Shown piece by piece: positions 44,420 to 55,105 of a stretch of 64,000 bases of DNA; positions within the stretch are counted from its first letter, which is position 1, and each line of letters starts with the position of its first letter. Origin of the DNA: Rhineura floridana (taxonomy: Eukaryota; Chordata; Lepidosauria; Squamata; Rhineuridae); contig NC_084495.1 of NCBI RefSeq assembly GCF_030035675.1, positions 12,617,001-12,681,000 of the forward strand, read 5' to 3'. The notes under the pieces are model-generated. The model searched no databases, was not told where the DNA came from, and saw nothing but the letters and a program-made list of their open reading frames with translations. A program made the position numbers and the translations under genes.

Positions 44420-45275
44420 GTAGTCCCTCTTCTAGATGGTGCTCAGCAAGGTTGTTGTATCCACGAACTGTCTGAGCATGCCCTGGGACTGTGACAATTC
44501 TAGGATTCCAAAATCCCTTATCAGGGTCTCCCTCTGTCAGTCCCAGTGACTCTTAGTTCAGAGACCACCTGATGAGCTCCTTGCTCTCATCAGTCCAGGT
44601 GCTCTGATCATCATGGATCTGGTCTGTGGTATACTTTTATGCCCACCAGACAGTACTTCGCCTTTCCTTGGCTTAGGTTCCCTGCCTTGTGGAATCCTTT
44701 CCACTCCCTGGAGCCCACCACTGGAGGTTCCTTGGCCTTCAGACATTCTTTACCAACTCCTACTTTTGTTCTACCCCCTCTGGTAAAGCTTCCCACCAGT
44801 GTTTCCCCCCATCTTCAGTCCCCTCTTTTCCTTCCTCCCAGCCTCTTCCTCTTGCAGTATCTCCACTCTCCCATCTTTCTGTCTCCGCTGTCCCCAAAGC
44901 TGTCGCCTCTACCTGCTTTTTCTCTCGTTGTTTGGGAGTCTCCCTTGAAATGCAGCCATTTGCCTTTTTATTCTCCAGCTATGTATTCTCCACTCTGCCT
45001 GCCTTTCTGGAAGGAGGATCCCTCCCTTCAGATGAGCCGATTAGTTCTGGCAGCTGTCAAGCCAGCTCCCGTCAGTTTAAAGGAAGAGGCAGGTACTTGC
45101 AACTTCAATCCTGCACAGACATGGCCCCGGTACAAGGTCTGGAGGTACATGATGGAGGATTCTGCCTGAAGTTCCATCTTCAGAAGAACAGCTCTGCAGG
45201 ATCAGGTCAAAGGCCACCTAGATGCAACAGCACTCTCCCATTTGTGAATCCTAGCAACAGGCACTGCAGGTAGTA
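44420..45275. other. Pyrimidine-rich block with two overlapping open frames
   Basis: Plus-strand frames of 176 codons (44639-45169) and 194 codons (44689-45273) overlap in different phases, and shorter minus frames also occur. The inferred peptides are Pro/Ser/Leu-rich, as CT-rich DNA gives by chance, and show no domain. No splice structure or family match is recognised. It may be a degraded transposable element. Confidence 0.3.
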
Positions 45276-45284
45276 CATAAACAT

Positions 45285-45680
45285 CATGCCTAGTAGCCAC
45301 TGGTATCCTCCATGGCTTTTTTTAACCCCTTTTAAAGCCATCCAAGTTAGTGGCTATCGGTACATTTTGTGGGAGCAAATTCTGCACTTTTAACTGCACC
45401 GTCCTGAAACTTCCACTATTCAACTTCTTTGGATAACTGGATTCTAGAATGGTGAGAAAGAAACAAGCCTCTATCCATTTTCTCCACCCCATGCGTGATT
45501 TTATATGCCTCTATTATGTCCCCTCCCCTCCTTTAACTCTCATTTCCCCTAAAGTAACAAAAGCTTAAAATGTTGGAACCTTTCCTCATAGGAAAGTTGA
45601 TACGTCCGCTTGATTATTTTGGTTGCCCCTTTTTTGAACTTTTCCCAGCCATCTTCTCTCATAGGAAGGAATGTCTTCTA
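45285..45680 (-). mobile_element. CR1/L3-like LINE 3' end
   Basis: On the minus strand it covers the end of the reading frame (the region of 'catccaagttagtggctatc' with 'gggagcaaattctgc', equivalent to FALP..DGFK) and the start of the 3' UTR. Orientation and order match 32840-33270 and 48955-49180. Confidence 0.65.
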
Positions 45681-45754
45681 AGAGGATTCTTGCTGCTGTA
45701 TATCTTAAGAACAAAGAAAATATGCTTATTGCTTCAAGAAATATTTTCATGGAT

Positions 45755-46128
45755 ATACCAGTTTTGATAAATTAATTTCCTAAAATTTCTTAAATCAGAT
45801 AAATGCCTTTGTCTTTTTGATTCCACAGAGTAGCCAGATGTTGGATTGGTCATTTATGTACCAGTTTTGATTAATTTACTAATTTCTTAAATCAGATAAA
45901 TGCCTTTGTCTTTTTGATTCCACAGGGTAGCCAGATGTTGGATTGGTCATTTATGTACCAGTTTTGATTAATTTACTAATTTCTTAAATCAGATAAATGC
46001 CTTTGTCTTTTTGATTCCACAGGGTAGCCAGATGTTGGATTGGTCATTTATATACCAGTTTTGATTAATTTACTAAAATTTCTTAAATCAGGTGAATGTC
46101 TTTGTCTTTTTGATTCCACAGGGTAGCC
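45755..46128. repeat. Tandem repeat of a 97-bp unit, about 3.7 copies
   Basis: The landmark taaatcagataaatgcc recurs at 45791, 45888 and 45985, and in altered form (taaatcaggtgaatgtc) at 46084, giving periods of 97, 97 and 99 bp. Copies 1-3 are nearly identical; the last is more diverged. Each unit includes 'tttttgattccacag' and 'gtagccagatgttg'. The array ends inside the left edge of a palindromic mini-element. Confidence 0.92.
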
Positions 46129-46213
46129 AGATGTTGTTGGACCACACAACTCCCATCATGCCTGATCATTGATCACGCTGGCTGGGGCCAATGAGAGTTG
46201 GAGTCCAACAATG
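46129..46213. mobile_element. Palindromic hAT-type mini-element (partial)
   Basis: The core 'cacaactcccatcatgcc' and the inverted 'atgagagttggagtccaaca' are present. The left end is merged with the last unit of the 97-bp tandem repeat, whose 'agccagatgttg' is itself the left arm of this family. Confidence 0.7.
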
Positions 46214-48400
46214 ACTACCTTTGTTTTAAATCCATTAGAACAAAACGCTACAGGCCTTGATGTCTTCAGTTCTCACCAGTTATATCCAGGGCCACTTCCA
46301 GGTTTAAGGGGTCTGTCGTCCAAGTGCCCCCTAGTGCCTTCTTTCCACTGGTGGGTTTACCTGGAATTATCCATGGGTGTCCCCTGAGCAGTACCGGCTT
46401 ACAGAGTCTAACTGCCATTTAAATTTCCCACACTTATCTGGGGTATCATGGAAGATTAAAAGGATGCCCATATTTCCCACAATGCCCGTGAATGACCCTA
46501 TGTTAGTTGGGACTTAAAAACTATTTTTAAAGGGGGTGGGGGCTGGAGACTTGGCAATAGGCCCTGCCAGGATGTTGGAGTCCATTTGCTGCCAGAGGAT
46601 GCCAGATGTGCACTTTGCTCCTGACAGGATGTTCATCTGTTAGCAAATATTTTCCACAGCCGGGTTTCCAAAAGTGTAACTACAAAGCACAGGTGGCGTT
46701 GCGGAAAAGGAGCAACCCATTTACTGGCAATGCATGGTCTATCATTTGCATGATTTCAAGCAAAATGTCAGTTATGTATAATGAAGGAATTGGCTGTGGT
46801 CCTGTAGTTCATAACACATTGCCTTGGCAATGATCAAATTTGAATGTTTCCCATTCTAGCTGTATAGAATACTCTGTTCATTGTGGATTTGCACAAGAAT
46901 CACAATTTGAAATGTGCAACATAGAGGTAAACAGATTTGTTCATACTTCCACCTTAAAAATGCCAGTGGATTCTGTTATAAACAGTGTGTATGTTTATTA
47001 TTAATCTACTCTGTATTGGGCTTTAATCACCATGGTTTCTGTATACAGAACTAGTGGATGTTTGATGGAGGGTGGGGGTGGCAGAAGAAATAAAAAGACG
47101 GATTTGTCTTTACAAGTTTTGAATGTCACATAATCACATTAACCATTTTGCTAGATACAAGCATAGTTTTCATTCACACACAGCTAAATACAGCATATTT
47201 TGTTTGTCACATTTCATTACAGTGCATATAACAGAAAGCTAAGAAAAGTGTACGGTATAATTTGAAGCTGGAGGTACTGAGATATTTTTAAAAATCCAGC
47301 ATGCAGACTGAGATTCTGAGTTTGTAACTGATAGACATGTTTTTCATTTTGTCCATCTTTGCCAGAGAGCGAAAAGAAAAGGCCTCTTTTTAACTATTAG
47401 CCTCCAGTTTATCTTTCAGTAGTCAAAATGCTAAAACTAGTTAAGAAAAAGATGAGGTTTTTCATCTTACAAAGTCAAGCCCCCCTTCTATTTTTACAGA
47501 AGTAATCTCCCCAGTTGCTTATTTATATAAGCTGCCTAAAAATATAAAGCATTAGAAAAAGATTACATCACAGATTTTGATCAGAATTGTTAAGTTTGCT
47601 TTTAAGTTCTTTAATTATATTTCCTATACATTTTACTTTCTTTTGTAACTAATGCACAATACAGTATAAATCAAAGACTCCAAATATGAGCAAACTTTAT
47701 TCCCTATATGCATGATCCGTTAAAAAAAAAAGATTGAGGCAACATTTAAATGTTTACAGTAAAAAAAGAGCAAAAGGTTAGGGAGAAGAGAGATTAAATT
47801 CACCAGTGTGCTAATTTATAGATCCTGATGCGGAATGATGCTGGAATTCTTCATGTTTGGTGGTTTCTATTGGATTCAACTGTGTTTTTACAGCTGGGGG
47901 GGGAGTTAAAATCTTCCATGTTTAATCTTTTTAGAGCTGAAAGTCTGTATAGAAATGTGTTGTAGTCCTACATAGAGTAGGCCCACTAAAATTAATAGAC
48001 TTAACTAACTTAGGTTCATTAATTTCATTGGGTCTACTCTGAGTATGACTTGAACACTGGCAATGACCCAGAATGTTTAATCCTGAATTACTTATTTTTA
48101 AAGCCAACTTAAAACACATCCGAATCTGGAAAAATAATCAGTGCTTGGCAAATTAATGAAGATACCATGTCTTTAACAGAAGTACAAAGCATCTAAAAAG
48201 GTTTAAAGCCATGAAGTGAATTTTTAAAAAAATGCTTTTTGAGGCAGAGTAGAAATTAGATGTATGCAATGCCGACTTGCTTATGAAATCTAAATTTTAG
48301 TATAAGGTTGAAGTCGCATCACGGAGAAAGTCTCTAAGAATGCAATTGGCCTTGCTTCTGAGTAGACACATTTGGGTTTGTGCTGTCAGGATCTGGAGAG
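46214..48400. other. Intergenic DNA
   Basis: The 46280-46600 block resembles 17580-17900 in its 'ttccaggtttaaggggt' type start, so both may belong to an unnamed repeat. At 47975-48062 there is a palindromic-looking 'taggttcattaatttcattg' squamate motif. Otherwise AT-rich single-copy sequence without exons. Confidence 0.4.
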
Positions 48401-48404
48401 GGGA

Positions 48405-48540
48405 CCATAGTTCAGTGGAATAGCACGTGCTTTGCCTGCAGAAGGGCACTCTTCTTCTCCAGTTAAAGGTTTTCAGGAGACTCTGGAACTCTAGAAGGCT
48501 GATGCCAAGCTGAATCAACAGTAGTCAATGTAATGGACTA
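48405..48540 (+). mobile_element. tRNA-derived SINE, 3'-truncated
   Basis: The A-box region (tagttcagtggaatagcac) is followed by 'gctttgcctgcagaagg' and a diverged body of the family seen at 19080. The terminal tail is missing. Confidence 0.6.
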
Positions 48541-48653
48541 AATGGAGTGTCCCAAATCCGGAGCAAGTTAATTGTGCCATTCCAAAATCAATAGGACAAG
48601 TTAGTTGCAACTGACTTATGTACTGTTAATTTAAATGGTACTATTGTGTGGCT

Positions 48654-48882
48654 GAGAGCCAGTGTGGTGTAGTGGTTAGAATGTTGGACTAGGACCTGGG
48701 AGACCAGGGTTCGAATCCTCACACAGCCATGAAGCTCACTGGGTGACCTTGGGCCAGTCACTGCCTCTTAGCCTCAGAGGAAGGCAATGGTAAACCCCCT
48801 CTAAAAAAACGCTTACCATGAAAACCCTATCCATAGGGTCGCCATAAGTCAGGATTGACTTGAAGGCAGTCCATTTCCATTC
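48654..48882 (+). mobile_element. Sauria-type SINE with BovB-derived tail
   Basis: A tRNA-like head (gtggtgtagtggttagaatg, B box gggttcgaatcc) leads into a 'gggtgaccttgggccagtca' body. The 3' end 'gggtcgccataagtcaggat' plus 'tgacttgaaggca' is shared with BovB (compare 59803-59838). A perfect 11-bp duplication ATTGTGTGGCT flanks it (48643-48653 and 48883-48893). The shared tail lets BovB reverse transcriptase copy the SINE. Relatively young. Confidence 0.9.
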
Positions 48883-48954
48883 ATTGTGTGGCTAACATAC
48901 TTTGGATTTGAGCCAAGATATTTGTATAAAGTTTGTTGTGTAGGATTTATGTAA

Positions 48955-49180
48955 GAGCTTAAGGAGAACTTGTGATTCCCAGCAACTTGTATTCGGAGAT
49001 AAGAGCATAGCTGTCATGACTAATAGCCACTGATAGCCATATCCTCCATTAATTTATTTCGTGCCCTTTTAAACCCATTCAAGTTAGTAGCCATCTTGGT
49101 GTCTTGTGGGAGCGAATTCCAGTTATAATAATAGCCTAAGGGGAGTCCCCTGGCCCTGAGGTTCTTTATCCCTGTTACAG
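48955..49180 (-). mobile_element. CR1/L3-like LINE 3' end
   Basis: The minus strand shows the end of the reading frame ('cattcaagttagtagccatc' with 'tgtgggagcgaattcc') followed by the 3' UTR with 'catgacagctatgctctta'. It confirms the contiguity of coding end and tail seen separately elsewhere. Confidence 0.6.
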
Positions 49181-50240
49181 AGGACAGTCTCCTGGAAATG
49201 TGGATGTATGATTTGGGGTGGCCCGGAGCTTATTGTGGGGCACACACCCCCAGCCCTTATTTGCTATTGCCATTTGGGGTCATTGTAGGTTCATGAGCAG
49301 TGTGCAAACACAATTTTAATTGGAGAACCTTATTGTGGATCTCAAAGGGGATAGTCCCCTGATCATGGAGATATATGATCGGGGTGGACCAAATCTTACA
49401 CTGGGGAGGTAAAATTTAGTTGTTTCTTTTTAAATTTTCTGATTGAGCTATGTTTCCAACTATGTGCTGGGTGAAGATGCGATTCCTTCTTTCTGTCCTG
49501 AATCTGCCAACATTTTAACAGTTTGCCAATGAAATAGTACTGTGCAGCATATTTATTTGAGTTTTGCTGTACTCTTCACAACAATCACAAATAAAGTCAA
49601 CACGAGAGATAGAGATAAAGCTGCAAGCTGCTGCACTCTAAAGTGCTAGACATACTGTAGCTTTCAACACCTGGAAAATATGCTTTTTTTTAATGAAAAT
49701 GGAAACCACCAACAGTTTTGTTAAAGAAGAAACAGAAACAGTATCTTATTTGAGCTGAGAAATAGTATGAGAACCACAACATTATGCAGAAATGGGAAAC
49801 TACGTGTTTGTATAGAAAAAGCTCTAAAATGAACATCCCTGCAACACAGTGAACATTATGTTAACTTAGCAGTCTAAAAGAGAAAATATGGAAAATATAT
49901 CCAATTAAGGAATGGTAGGAAAGGGAAGGGTTTTTTTTAATGAGAATTGGTTGCCATGTTTATGATACGCTTATTGAACTGTTACATTGTTTTGTTTTGC
50001 TTAAAGGGCTGCAACAGTTAGTCAATTGCTTAGATTGAGTCTAAAAGCCTTTTGATCAACTAAAAAGGCACCCTTCATTAACTGGGTAGTCATTTAAACT
50101 TTAAATAATTTTTAATGCAAGCACATATAAAAACTGGCCTGAAAGTGCCATTTCAGAAGGAGCTGTCCCTTTTCCGTGAGAGAAGCCTTATTGCCTCTTC
50201 TCAGATGATGCCTGCTGTAACACACAGGTGCATTCTCAAG
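49181..50240. other. Intergenic DNA
   Basis: AT-rich sequence with short poly-T and poly-A runs. No exon or confident repeat. Confidence 0.4.
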
Positions 50241-50380
50241 AAACAGAGATGGGACTGTGGCCCTCCAGACATTTTTGGACCTCATCTGCCATCATCCCTA
50301 ACCATTAGCTATGCCTGCTGGGCTGATGAGACTTGGAGTCCCAACAACATCTCGAAGGCTACCGGTATCCACCCCAGGTC
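50241..50380. mobile_element. Palindromic hAT-type mini-element
   Basis: 'gggactgtggccctccagac' at the left and inverted 'acatctcgaaggctaccgg' at the right surround the common 'gccatcatccctaaccatt' centre. Diverged copy. Confidence 0.65.
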
Positions 50381-51146
50381 TAAAAACAAGGTTGTTTCTT
50401 TCTTTAGAAAATCTGAGAAACTCATCACTGAAACAGCAAAGGGTTTTGTGGCACTTTAAGGGCTGACATTTTTCATTTCTTTAAGGTGCCACAAGATACA
50501 CTGTTGGTTTTGCAGCAACAGCAACTACTCTAGAAATTCATATAATTGACTAACACTTCTTTAATCAGGTCACAGCCTCCATTTTCTTCCATTTCCTCCC
50601 TGGGCCTTCATGCCTCTTTAACCCTCACACAACTTAAATCTGAGCCAGAGTTTACTGGGGTGTTAACTCCAAAACCTCTTTTGATACCTGGGGTCAACCC
50701 TAATATCAAGTACAAAGACAACAATTTTCCTTTGTTTATGGATGGAGTTCCCATGCCTTGCCTACTGCATCCTTGCTTTATAATCTCCATATGAGTTGGA
50801 CAAAAGATTTTCCCTTAACTCTAATGAAAGTGGAAGTCAAGATGAACTAAATTATTTGGGGATTGGGGCAATTCCCCGTTGATTTTATCTGTGAAGAGCC
50901 AGCTGTATTTCTGAACCAAATGAATGTTCTTGATATTCCACTGCTGTTGCCTTTGCAGGTCTGCAAAAGCCTGGCTGAGCCACAACAATCTGTTCACTTG
51001 TGATCTGAGCCCACAGTGAAAATGTCATGTGACCATTAGTAAAATTATTACTCTCACATGACCAGAAGCAATATGTCATCTGGGCCCAAAATATAAAGAA
51101 TACTTCCATTTGGCCCCCTCTAGGATGCACGATACCATACTGCTAG

Positions 51147-51486
51147 GTAGGGTTGCCAGGCTCAGGGTCTGAGAATGATTCTGTATCTAAGAAAAGAGAA
51201 AATTCAGCCAAGTGCAGGTTTCCTTGCAACACTGTAATGGGAAAAACCACAAGGTGAAATTCTCCCTTCCGCCTGTACAACTTTTAAAGATACAGAAAAC
51301 CTCTTGGAGGCTGGGCCTGGCAACCAAGAGGTCTTCTGTATCTTTAAAAATTGTGCAGGGGGAAGAGAGAATTCCACCTTGTGGTTTTTCCCGTTACAGT
51401 GTTCCAAGAAAACCTGCACTTGGCTGGATTTTCTCTTCTCTTAAAGATACAGAATCATTCTCAGGCCCTGAGCCTGGCAACCCTAC
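51147..51486. mobile_element. 340-bp fold-back element
   Basis: The two halves are inverted copies over about 160 bp each, starting gtagggttgccaggctcagg and ending in its inverse, with roughly 90% identity. BovB sequence lies on both sides, so it inserted into that BovB. The symmetry makes each strand encode nearly the same peptide, which is not evidence of coding. The superfamily is not determined; no clear duplication was found. Confidence 0.85.
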
Positions 51487-51841
51487 TACTAGCAGAAACC
51501 AGTAATGATCTGAAATGAATGCTGATAGAAGTTAAAGAGGAAAGCACAAAAGCAGGACTACAGCTGCACGTCAAGAAGACTAAAGTAATGACAACAGAGG
51601 ATTTATGTAACTTTAAAGTTAACAATGAAGAAATAACTTGTCAAGGATTATCAATACTTTGGCACAGTCATTAGCCAAACTGGAGACAATAGTCAAGAAA
51701 TCAGAAGAAGGCTAGGACTGGGGAGGGCAGCTATGAGAGAACTAGAAAAGGTCCTCAAATGCAAAGATGTATAACTGAACACTAAAGTCGGGATCATTCA
51801 GACCATGGTATTCCCGATCTCTATGTATGGATTTGAAAGTT

Positions 51842-52628
51842 GGGAAGTTTTTCCTGATGTTCAGTCAAAATCTGGCTACTTGCAACTTCAGCCCATTATT
51901 CTGTGTCTTGTACTCTGGGACGATCGAGAAGATATCCCGGCCCTCCTCTGTGTGACAACCTTTCATGTAGATCATATCTCCCCTCAGTCTTCCCTTCTGC
52001 AGGCTAAACATGCCCAGTTCTTTCAGTCTCTCCTCATAGAGTTTGGTTTCCAGTCCCCTGATCATCCTTGTTGCCCTCCTCTGAACCTGTTCCAGTTTGT
52101 CTGCATCCTTCTTGAAGTGCAGAGACCAGAACTGGATGCAGTACTCAAGATGAGGCCTAACCAGTGCTGAATAGAGGGGAACTAATACTTCACGCGATTT
52201 GGAAACTATACTTCTGTTAATGCAACCTAAAATAGCATTTGCCTTTTTGGCAGCCACATTGCACTCATGGCTCATATTCAGCTTGTGATCAACAACAATT
52301 CCAAGATTCTTCTCAAATGTTGTATTGCTGAGCCAAGTATCCCCCATCTTATAACTGTACATTTGGTTTCCCCCCCCTAAACTTTGCATTTATCCCTGCT
52401 GAATTCCATTCTGTTGTTTTCAGCCCAATGCTCCAGCGTATCAAGGTCCCTTTGAATTTTGTTTCTGTTTTCCACGGTATTAGCTCTGCCCCCCAATTTT
52501 GTTGCATCTGCAAATTTGATAAGCATGCTCAGCACCTCCTCATCCAAGTTGTTAAGAAAAATGTTGAAGAGCACTGGGCTCAGGACCGAGCTCTGTGTTA
52601 CCCCACTCATTACTTCCGCCCAATTTGA
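51842..52628 (-). mobile_element. CR1 LINE fragment inside BovB
   Basis: The minus strand encodes the CR1 ORF2 C-terminal half in two frames: SGVTQSSVLSPVLFNIFLNN and KFADATKLGG (the normal YADDT-type Asp-Asp is altered), then LVRPHLEYCIQFW, KDADKLEQVQRRATRMIRGL and NGLKLQVARF. It stops at the RKNF region without the CR1 3' UTR or terminal repeat. About 33 bp of BovB is also missing at that edge, so a deletion followed the insertion. Confidence 0.88.
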
Positions 52629-52974
52629 GAAGGAACTCCTTTGAAAGGTGGTGTTGGAGGATAGCTTTGAGCATACCATGGACAGCAAAAAAGACAATTG
52701 GGTGTTAGAACAAATTAAACCAGAACTATCATTAGAAGCTAAAATGATGAAACTGAGGTTATGATACTTTGGACACATCATGAGAATACATAATGCTGGG
52801 AAAAACAGAAGGGAATAGAAAAAGAGGAAGGCCAAACAAGCGATGGATTGATTCCATAAAGGAAGCCACAGACCTGAACTTACAAGATCTGAACAGGGTG
52901 GTTCATGACAGATGCTACTGGAGGTTGCCGATTCATAGGGTCGCCATAATTTGTAATCGACTTGAAAGCACATA

Positions 52975-52992
52975 ACACACACACACACACAC
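52975..52992. repeat. (AC)n tail of BovB
   Basis: About nine CA units close the BovB copy and abut its right target duplication. Confidence 0.85.
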
Positions 52993-53361
52993 TTCCATTT
53001 GGGGAAGTACAGCCATTATCCAGTGTTTTGTCCCTGTCTCAAGACAGACACTAGTGCTGTTAATTACAAAGCTAGCTACTCAATTAATTACTGAAAATAA
53101 ACAAATCTGCATTAGCATTTACCCCTAACATTACTCCGGCTGTGCCAAAGTATTGCAGTTTCAAAGACTGCTTGAAGGAGAGATGCCAGCACTCTCTTTT
53201 TATTTCAGATTCAAACTCTCTGAAACTCAAACTCTCATCATATCCGTGTGGCTGCATCTTTGCAGTTTGGTAAATGATCTGTAAATGGTGCAAAGTGTGG
53301 AAATCCATCTGAAGATGTAGTTTAAATTCATTTAAAATAAAATTAAAAATCTTGTACAACA

Positions 53362-53455
53362 ACCTTCCCCAACCTTATACTGTTTTGGGCTACAATGCCT
53401 ATCAGAACTGATGGGAGCTCTAGGCCAACATCTGGAGGGCACCCAGTTGGGGAAT
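53362..53455. mobile_element. Palindromic mini-element (short)
   Basis: 'aaccttccccaaccttata' at the left and 'cacccagttggggaatgctg' at the right surround the inverted 'tgatgggagctctaggcc' core. Similar to 10724-10808. Confidence 0.65.
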
Positions 53456-53682
53456 GCTGTTATATAGCCTACACACACACCCTCCCTTCCTACTTCCAAA
53501 CTTGTTCCATCTAATCTTGTCTGGCCAGTTATACACATTATTCTCTCTTTTCACACTTAAATGTCACTATGCATCTTGGTACCACATTGATTTCTCCCTT
53601 ATTAAGTCGCTTACTTACTTGGCTTCACCTGGACTGCTTGCTTTCTCAAATCAAAACTCAACAGGCTGATGTTGTACCCCAG

Positions 53683-53815
53683 ATGTGGGGGACCTGTGGC
53701 CCCCCAGATATTGCTGAACGATAACTCTCATCACCCCTGGACGTTGGCCGTGCTTGCTGGGGTTGATGGCCGTTGTCATTCAGCAGCATCTGGAGGGCCA
53801 AAGGTTCCCCATATC
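53683..53815. mobile_element. Palindromic hAT-type mini-element
   Basis: Ends tgtgggggacctgtggcccc and gggccaaaggttccccata with the shared inner arms. Same family as 37949-38081. Confidence 0.75.
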
Positions 53816-53953
53816 TTGCCTACCGTGAAAAAAGAAGGCCCACTTAACACTGTGCAGGCCAGGTTGTTATCCAGTCCTACTTTCAACATTGAAATGGCCC
53901 TTCTTGCAGTGCTGTGTGCCTTTCTGTGGTTTCGCCATAACCATACACCCTCT

Positions 53954-54069
53954 CAGAGCTTGGAAAAGTTACTTTTTTGAACTACAACTCCCATCAGCCC
54001 AATCCAGTGGCCATGCTGGCTGGGGCTGATGGGAGTTGTAGTTCAAAAAAGTAACTTTTCCAAGCTCTG
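53954..54069. mobile_element. Perfect hairpin hAT mini-transposon
   Basis: The 116-bp element consists of 47-bp arms that are exact inverted copies (53954-54000 and 54023-54069) around a 22-bp centre. The ends are CAGAGCTTGG and CCAAGCTCTG. A perfect 8-bp duplication CACCCTCT (53946-53953 and 54070-54077) marks it as hAT. The inner arm 'aactacaactcccatcag' is the core of the commoner palindromic family here, but the outer arms differ. Perfect arms imply a recent insertion or gene conversion. Confidence 0.93.
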
Positions 54070-54077
54070 CACCCTCT

Positions 54078-55105
54078 TCTTTAGTCCTCTCTTCTGCTTT
54101 TCAAACTGCCACTTCACCTTCAGTTACTCCTTTTGAACCAGCTTTAAAAATAAAGGAAAAGCAAAATCTGCTCTTTGGGAAAAGTTGGTGCTTTCCATGT
54201 GGATGTGGGTGTCCCCCTCCTTATTTGTTGGGGCTCTTGTATTTAAAATTGCCTTAAATTGCCCAAGACAGCTTGATCTTGCTGGGAGGGCTACATCCCT
54301 ATTTGCATTACAGTATAATAATTGCCCATGTAAAAAACATTGTATGACTGCATATGGCTGAGAATTTCTCCACTGCACATAACAGAATTTTGAGCAAATT
54401 CAGCCTGTAGTGGCATTTCTGGGTTCAGTACTAAAGAAACAGAAGAAACCAGTTGATCCATCAAATGACTGGAATTGGAGCCATCGAGATTGGCCGGATG
54501 AAGGAAAGTATCAATACGTTTTATGCATTGCGCTGCATTTTAATAGCCCTACCAATGATCTAAGATTTTCCCCTTTCCTTTCAAAGAGATTTGGATTCTA
54601 TTGTAGCACGATTACACAGGCATAAGCATCTATGCCTTCTCTGTAAATAGGTTTTCCAGCTTTTTGTATTCGTCCTCAAGGTCTCGTAAAAAGAATGGCA
54701 GCTGTGTTGTTTAAATCCTCCTAAAAATATAATATTGACATAAGCCAAGATTTTTCTTTCTCCTCCTCTGAATATTAATTTCATGTTAATAGGCTTCAAC
54801 GCAAAGGACTGGTGACATTTATTGAAAACAGGGTGCGTAAAATTCCCTGATATTTACTACCCCTATTGGTTCTTTTCTGTCTCACATTGCCTCGTCTCCT
54901 ACAATATAAGCATGCATCTGGGTTCATTCCTACATAACAGAGGAGTTACAGCCCCTCGCGATTCTATTCTTCGGAGGTCCAAAGCACCTGGCATTGGTGT
55001 GTGCCATACTGCTGTTACATTCCCTTCTGCCATACCAAATTTGTATAGCAGGGTATGTTTGGTTAGTAAAGTTCAGTCTCATTTCTCCTTGCGCTCATTT
55101 AGCAA
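54078..55105 (-). other. RAB39B 3' UTR and flanking DNA
   Basis: The sequence follows the RAB39B stop on the minus strand and is free of recognisable repeats. An AATAAA on the minus strand (54818-54823) lies about 285 nt after the stop; further AT-rich sequence could hold later signals, since RAB39B mRNAs are usually long. The true end is not determined. Confidence 0.45.
54818..54823 (-). terminator. Candidate RAB39B polyadenylation signal
   Basis: AATAAA on the minus strand, about 285 nt past the stop codon. Chosen by position only. Confidence 0.35.

Larger units (their letters stand above)
51114..52990 (+). mobile_element. Internally deleted BovB LINE with two interruptions
   Basis: A perfect 12-bp duplication ACTTCCATTTGG (51102-51113 and 52991-53002) encloses the element. 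It starts with the same 5' terminus as the full copy at 56741 (CCCCCTCTAGGATGCAC), then jumps straight to the reverse transcriptase YADDT region (ataccatact), so about 2.4 kb is missing. The BovB 3' part continues at 51487-51841 and 52629-52975 and ends in a CA repeat. A palindromic element (51147-51486) and a CR1 (51842-52628) interrupt it. Confidence 0.85.

Noticed and set aside
45755-46128. Duplicated exons, because each unit has an acceptor-like ccacag
   Set aside because: Units have no open frame with a matching donor, and the period is not a multiple of three in context. It is a plain tandem repeat.
51204-51505. Mirror-image open frames encoding nearly the same peptide on both strands
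   Set aside because: An automatic consequence of the fold-back structure of the element at 51147-51486.
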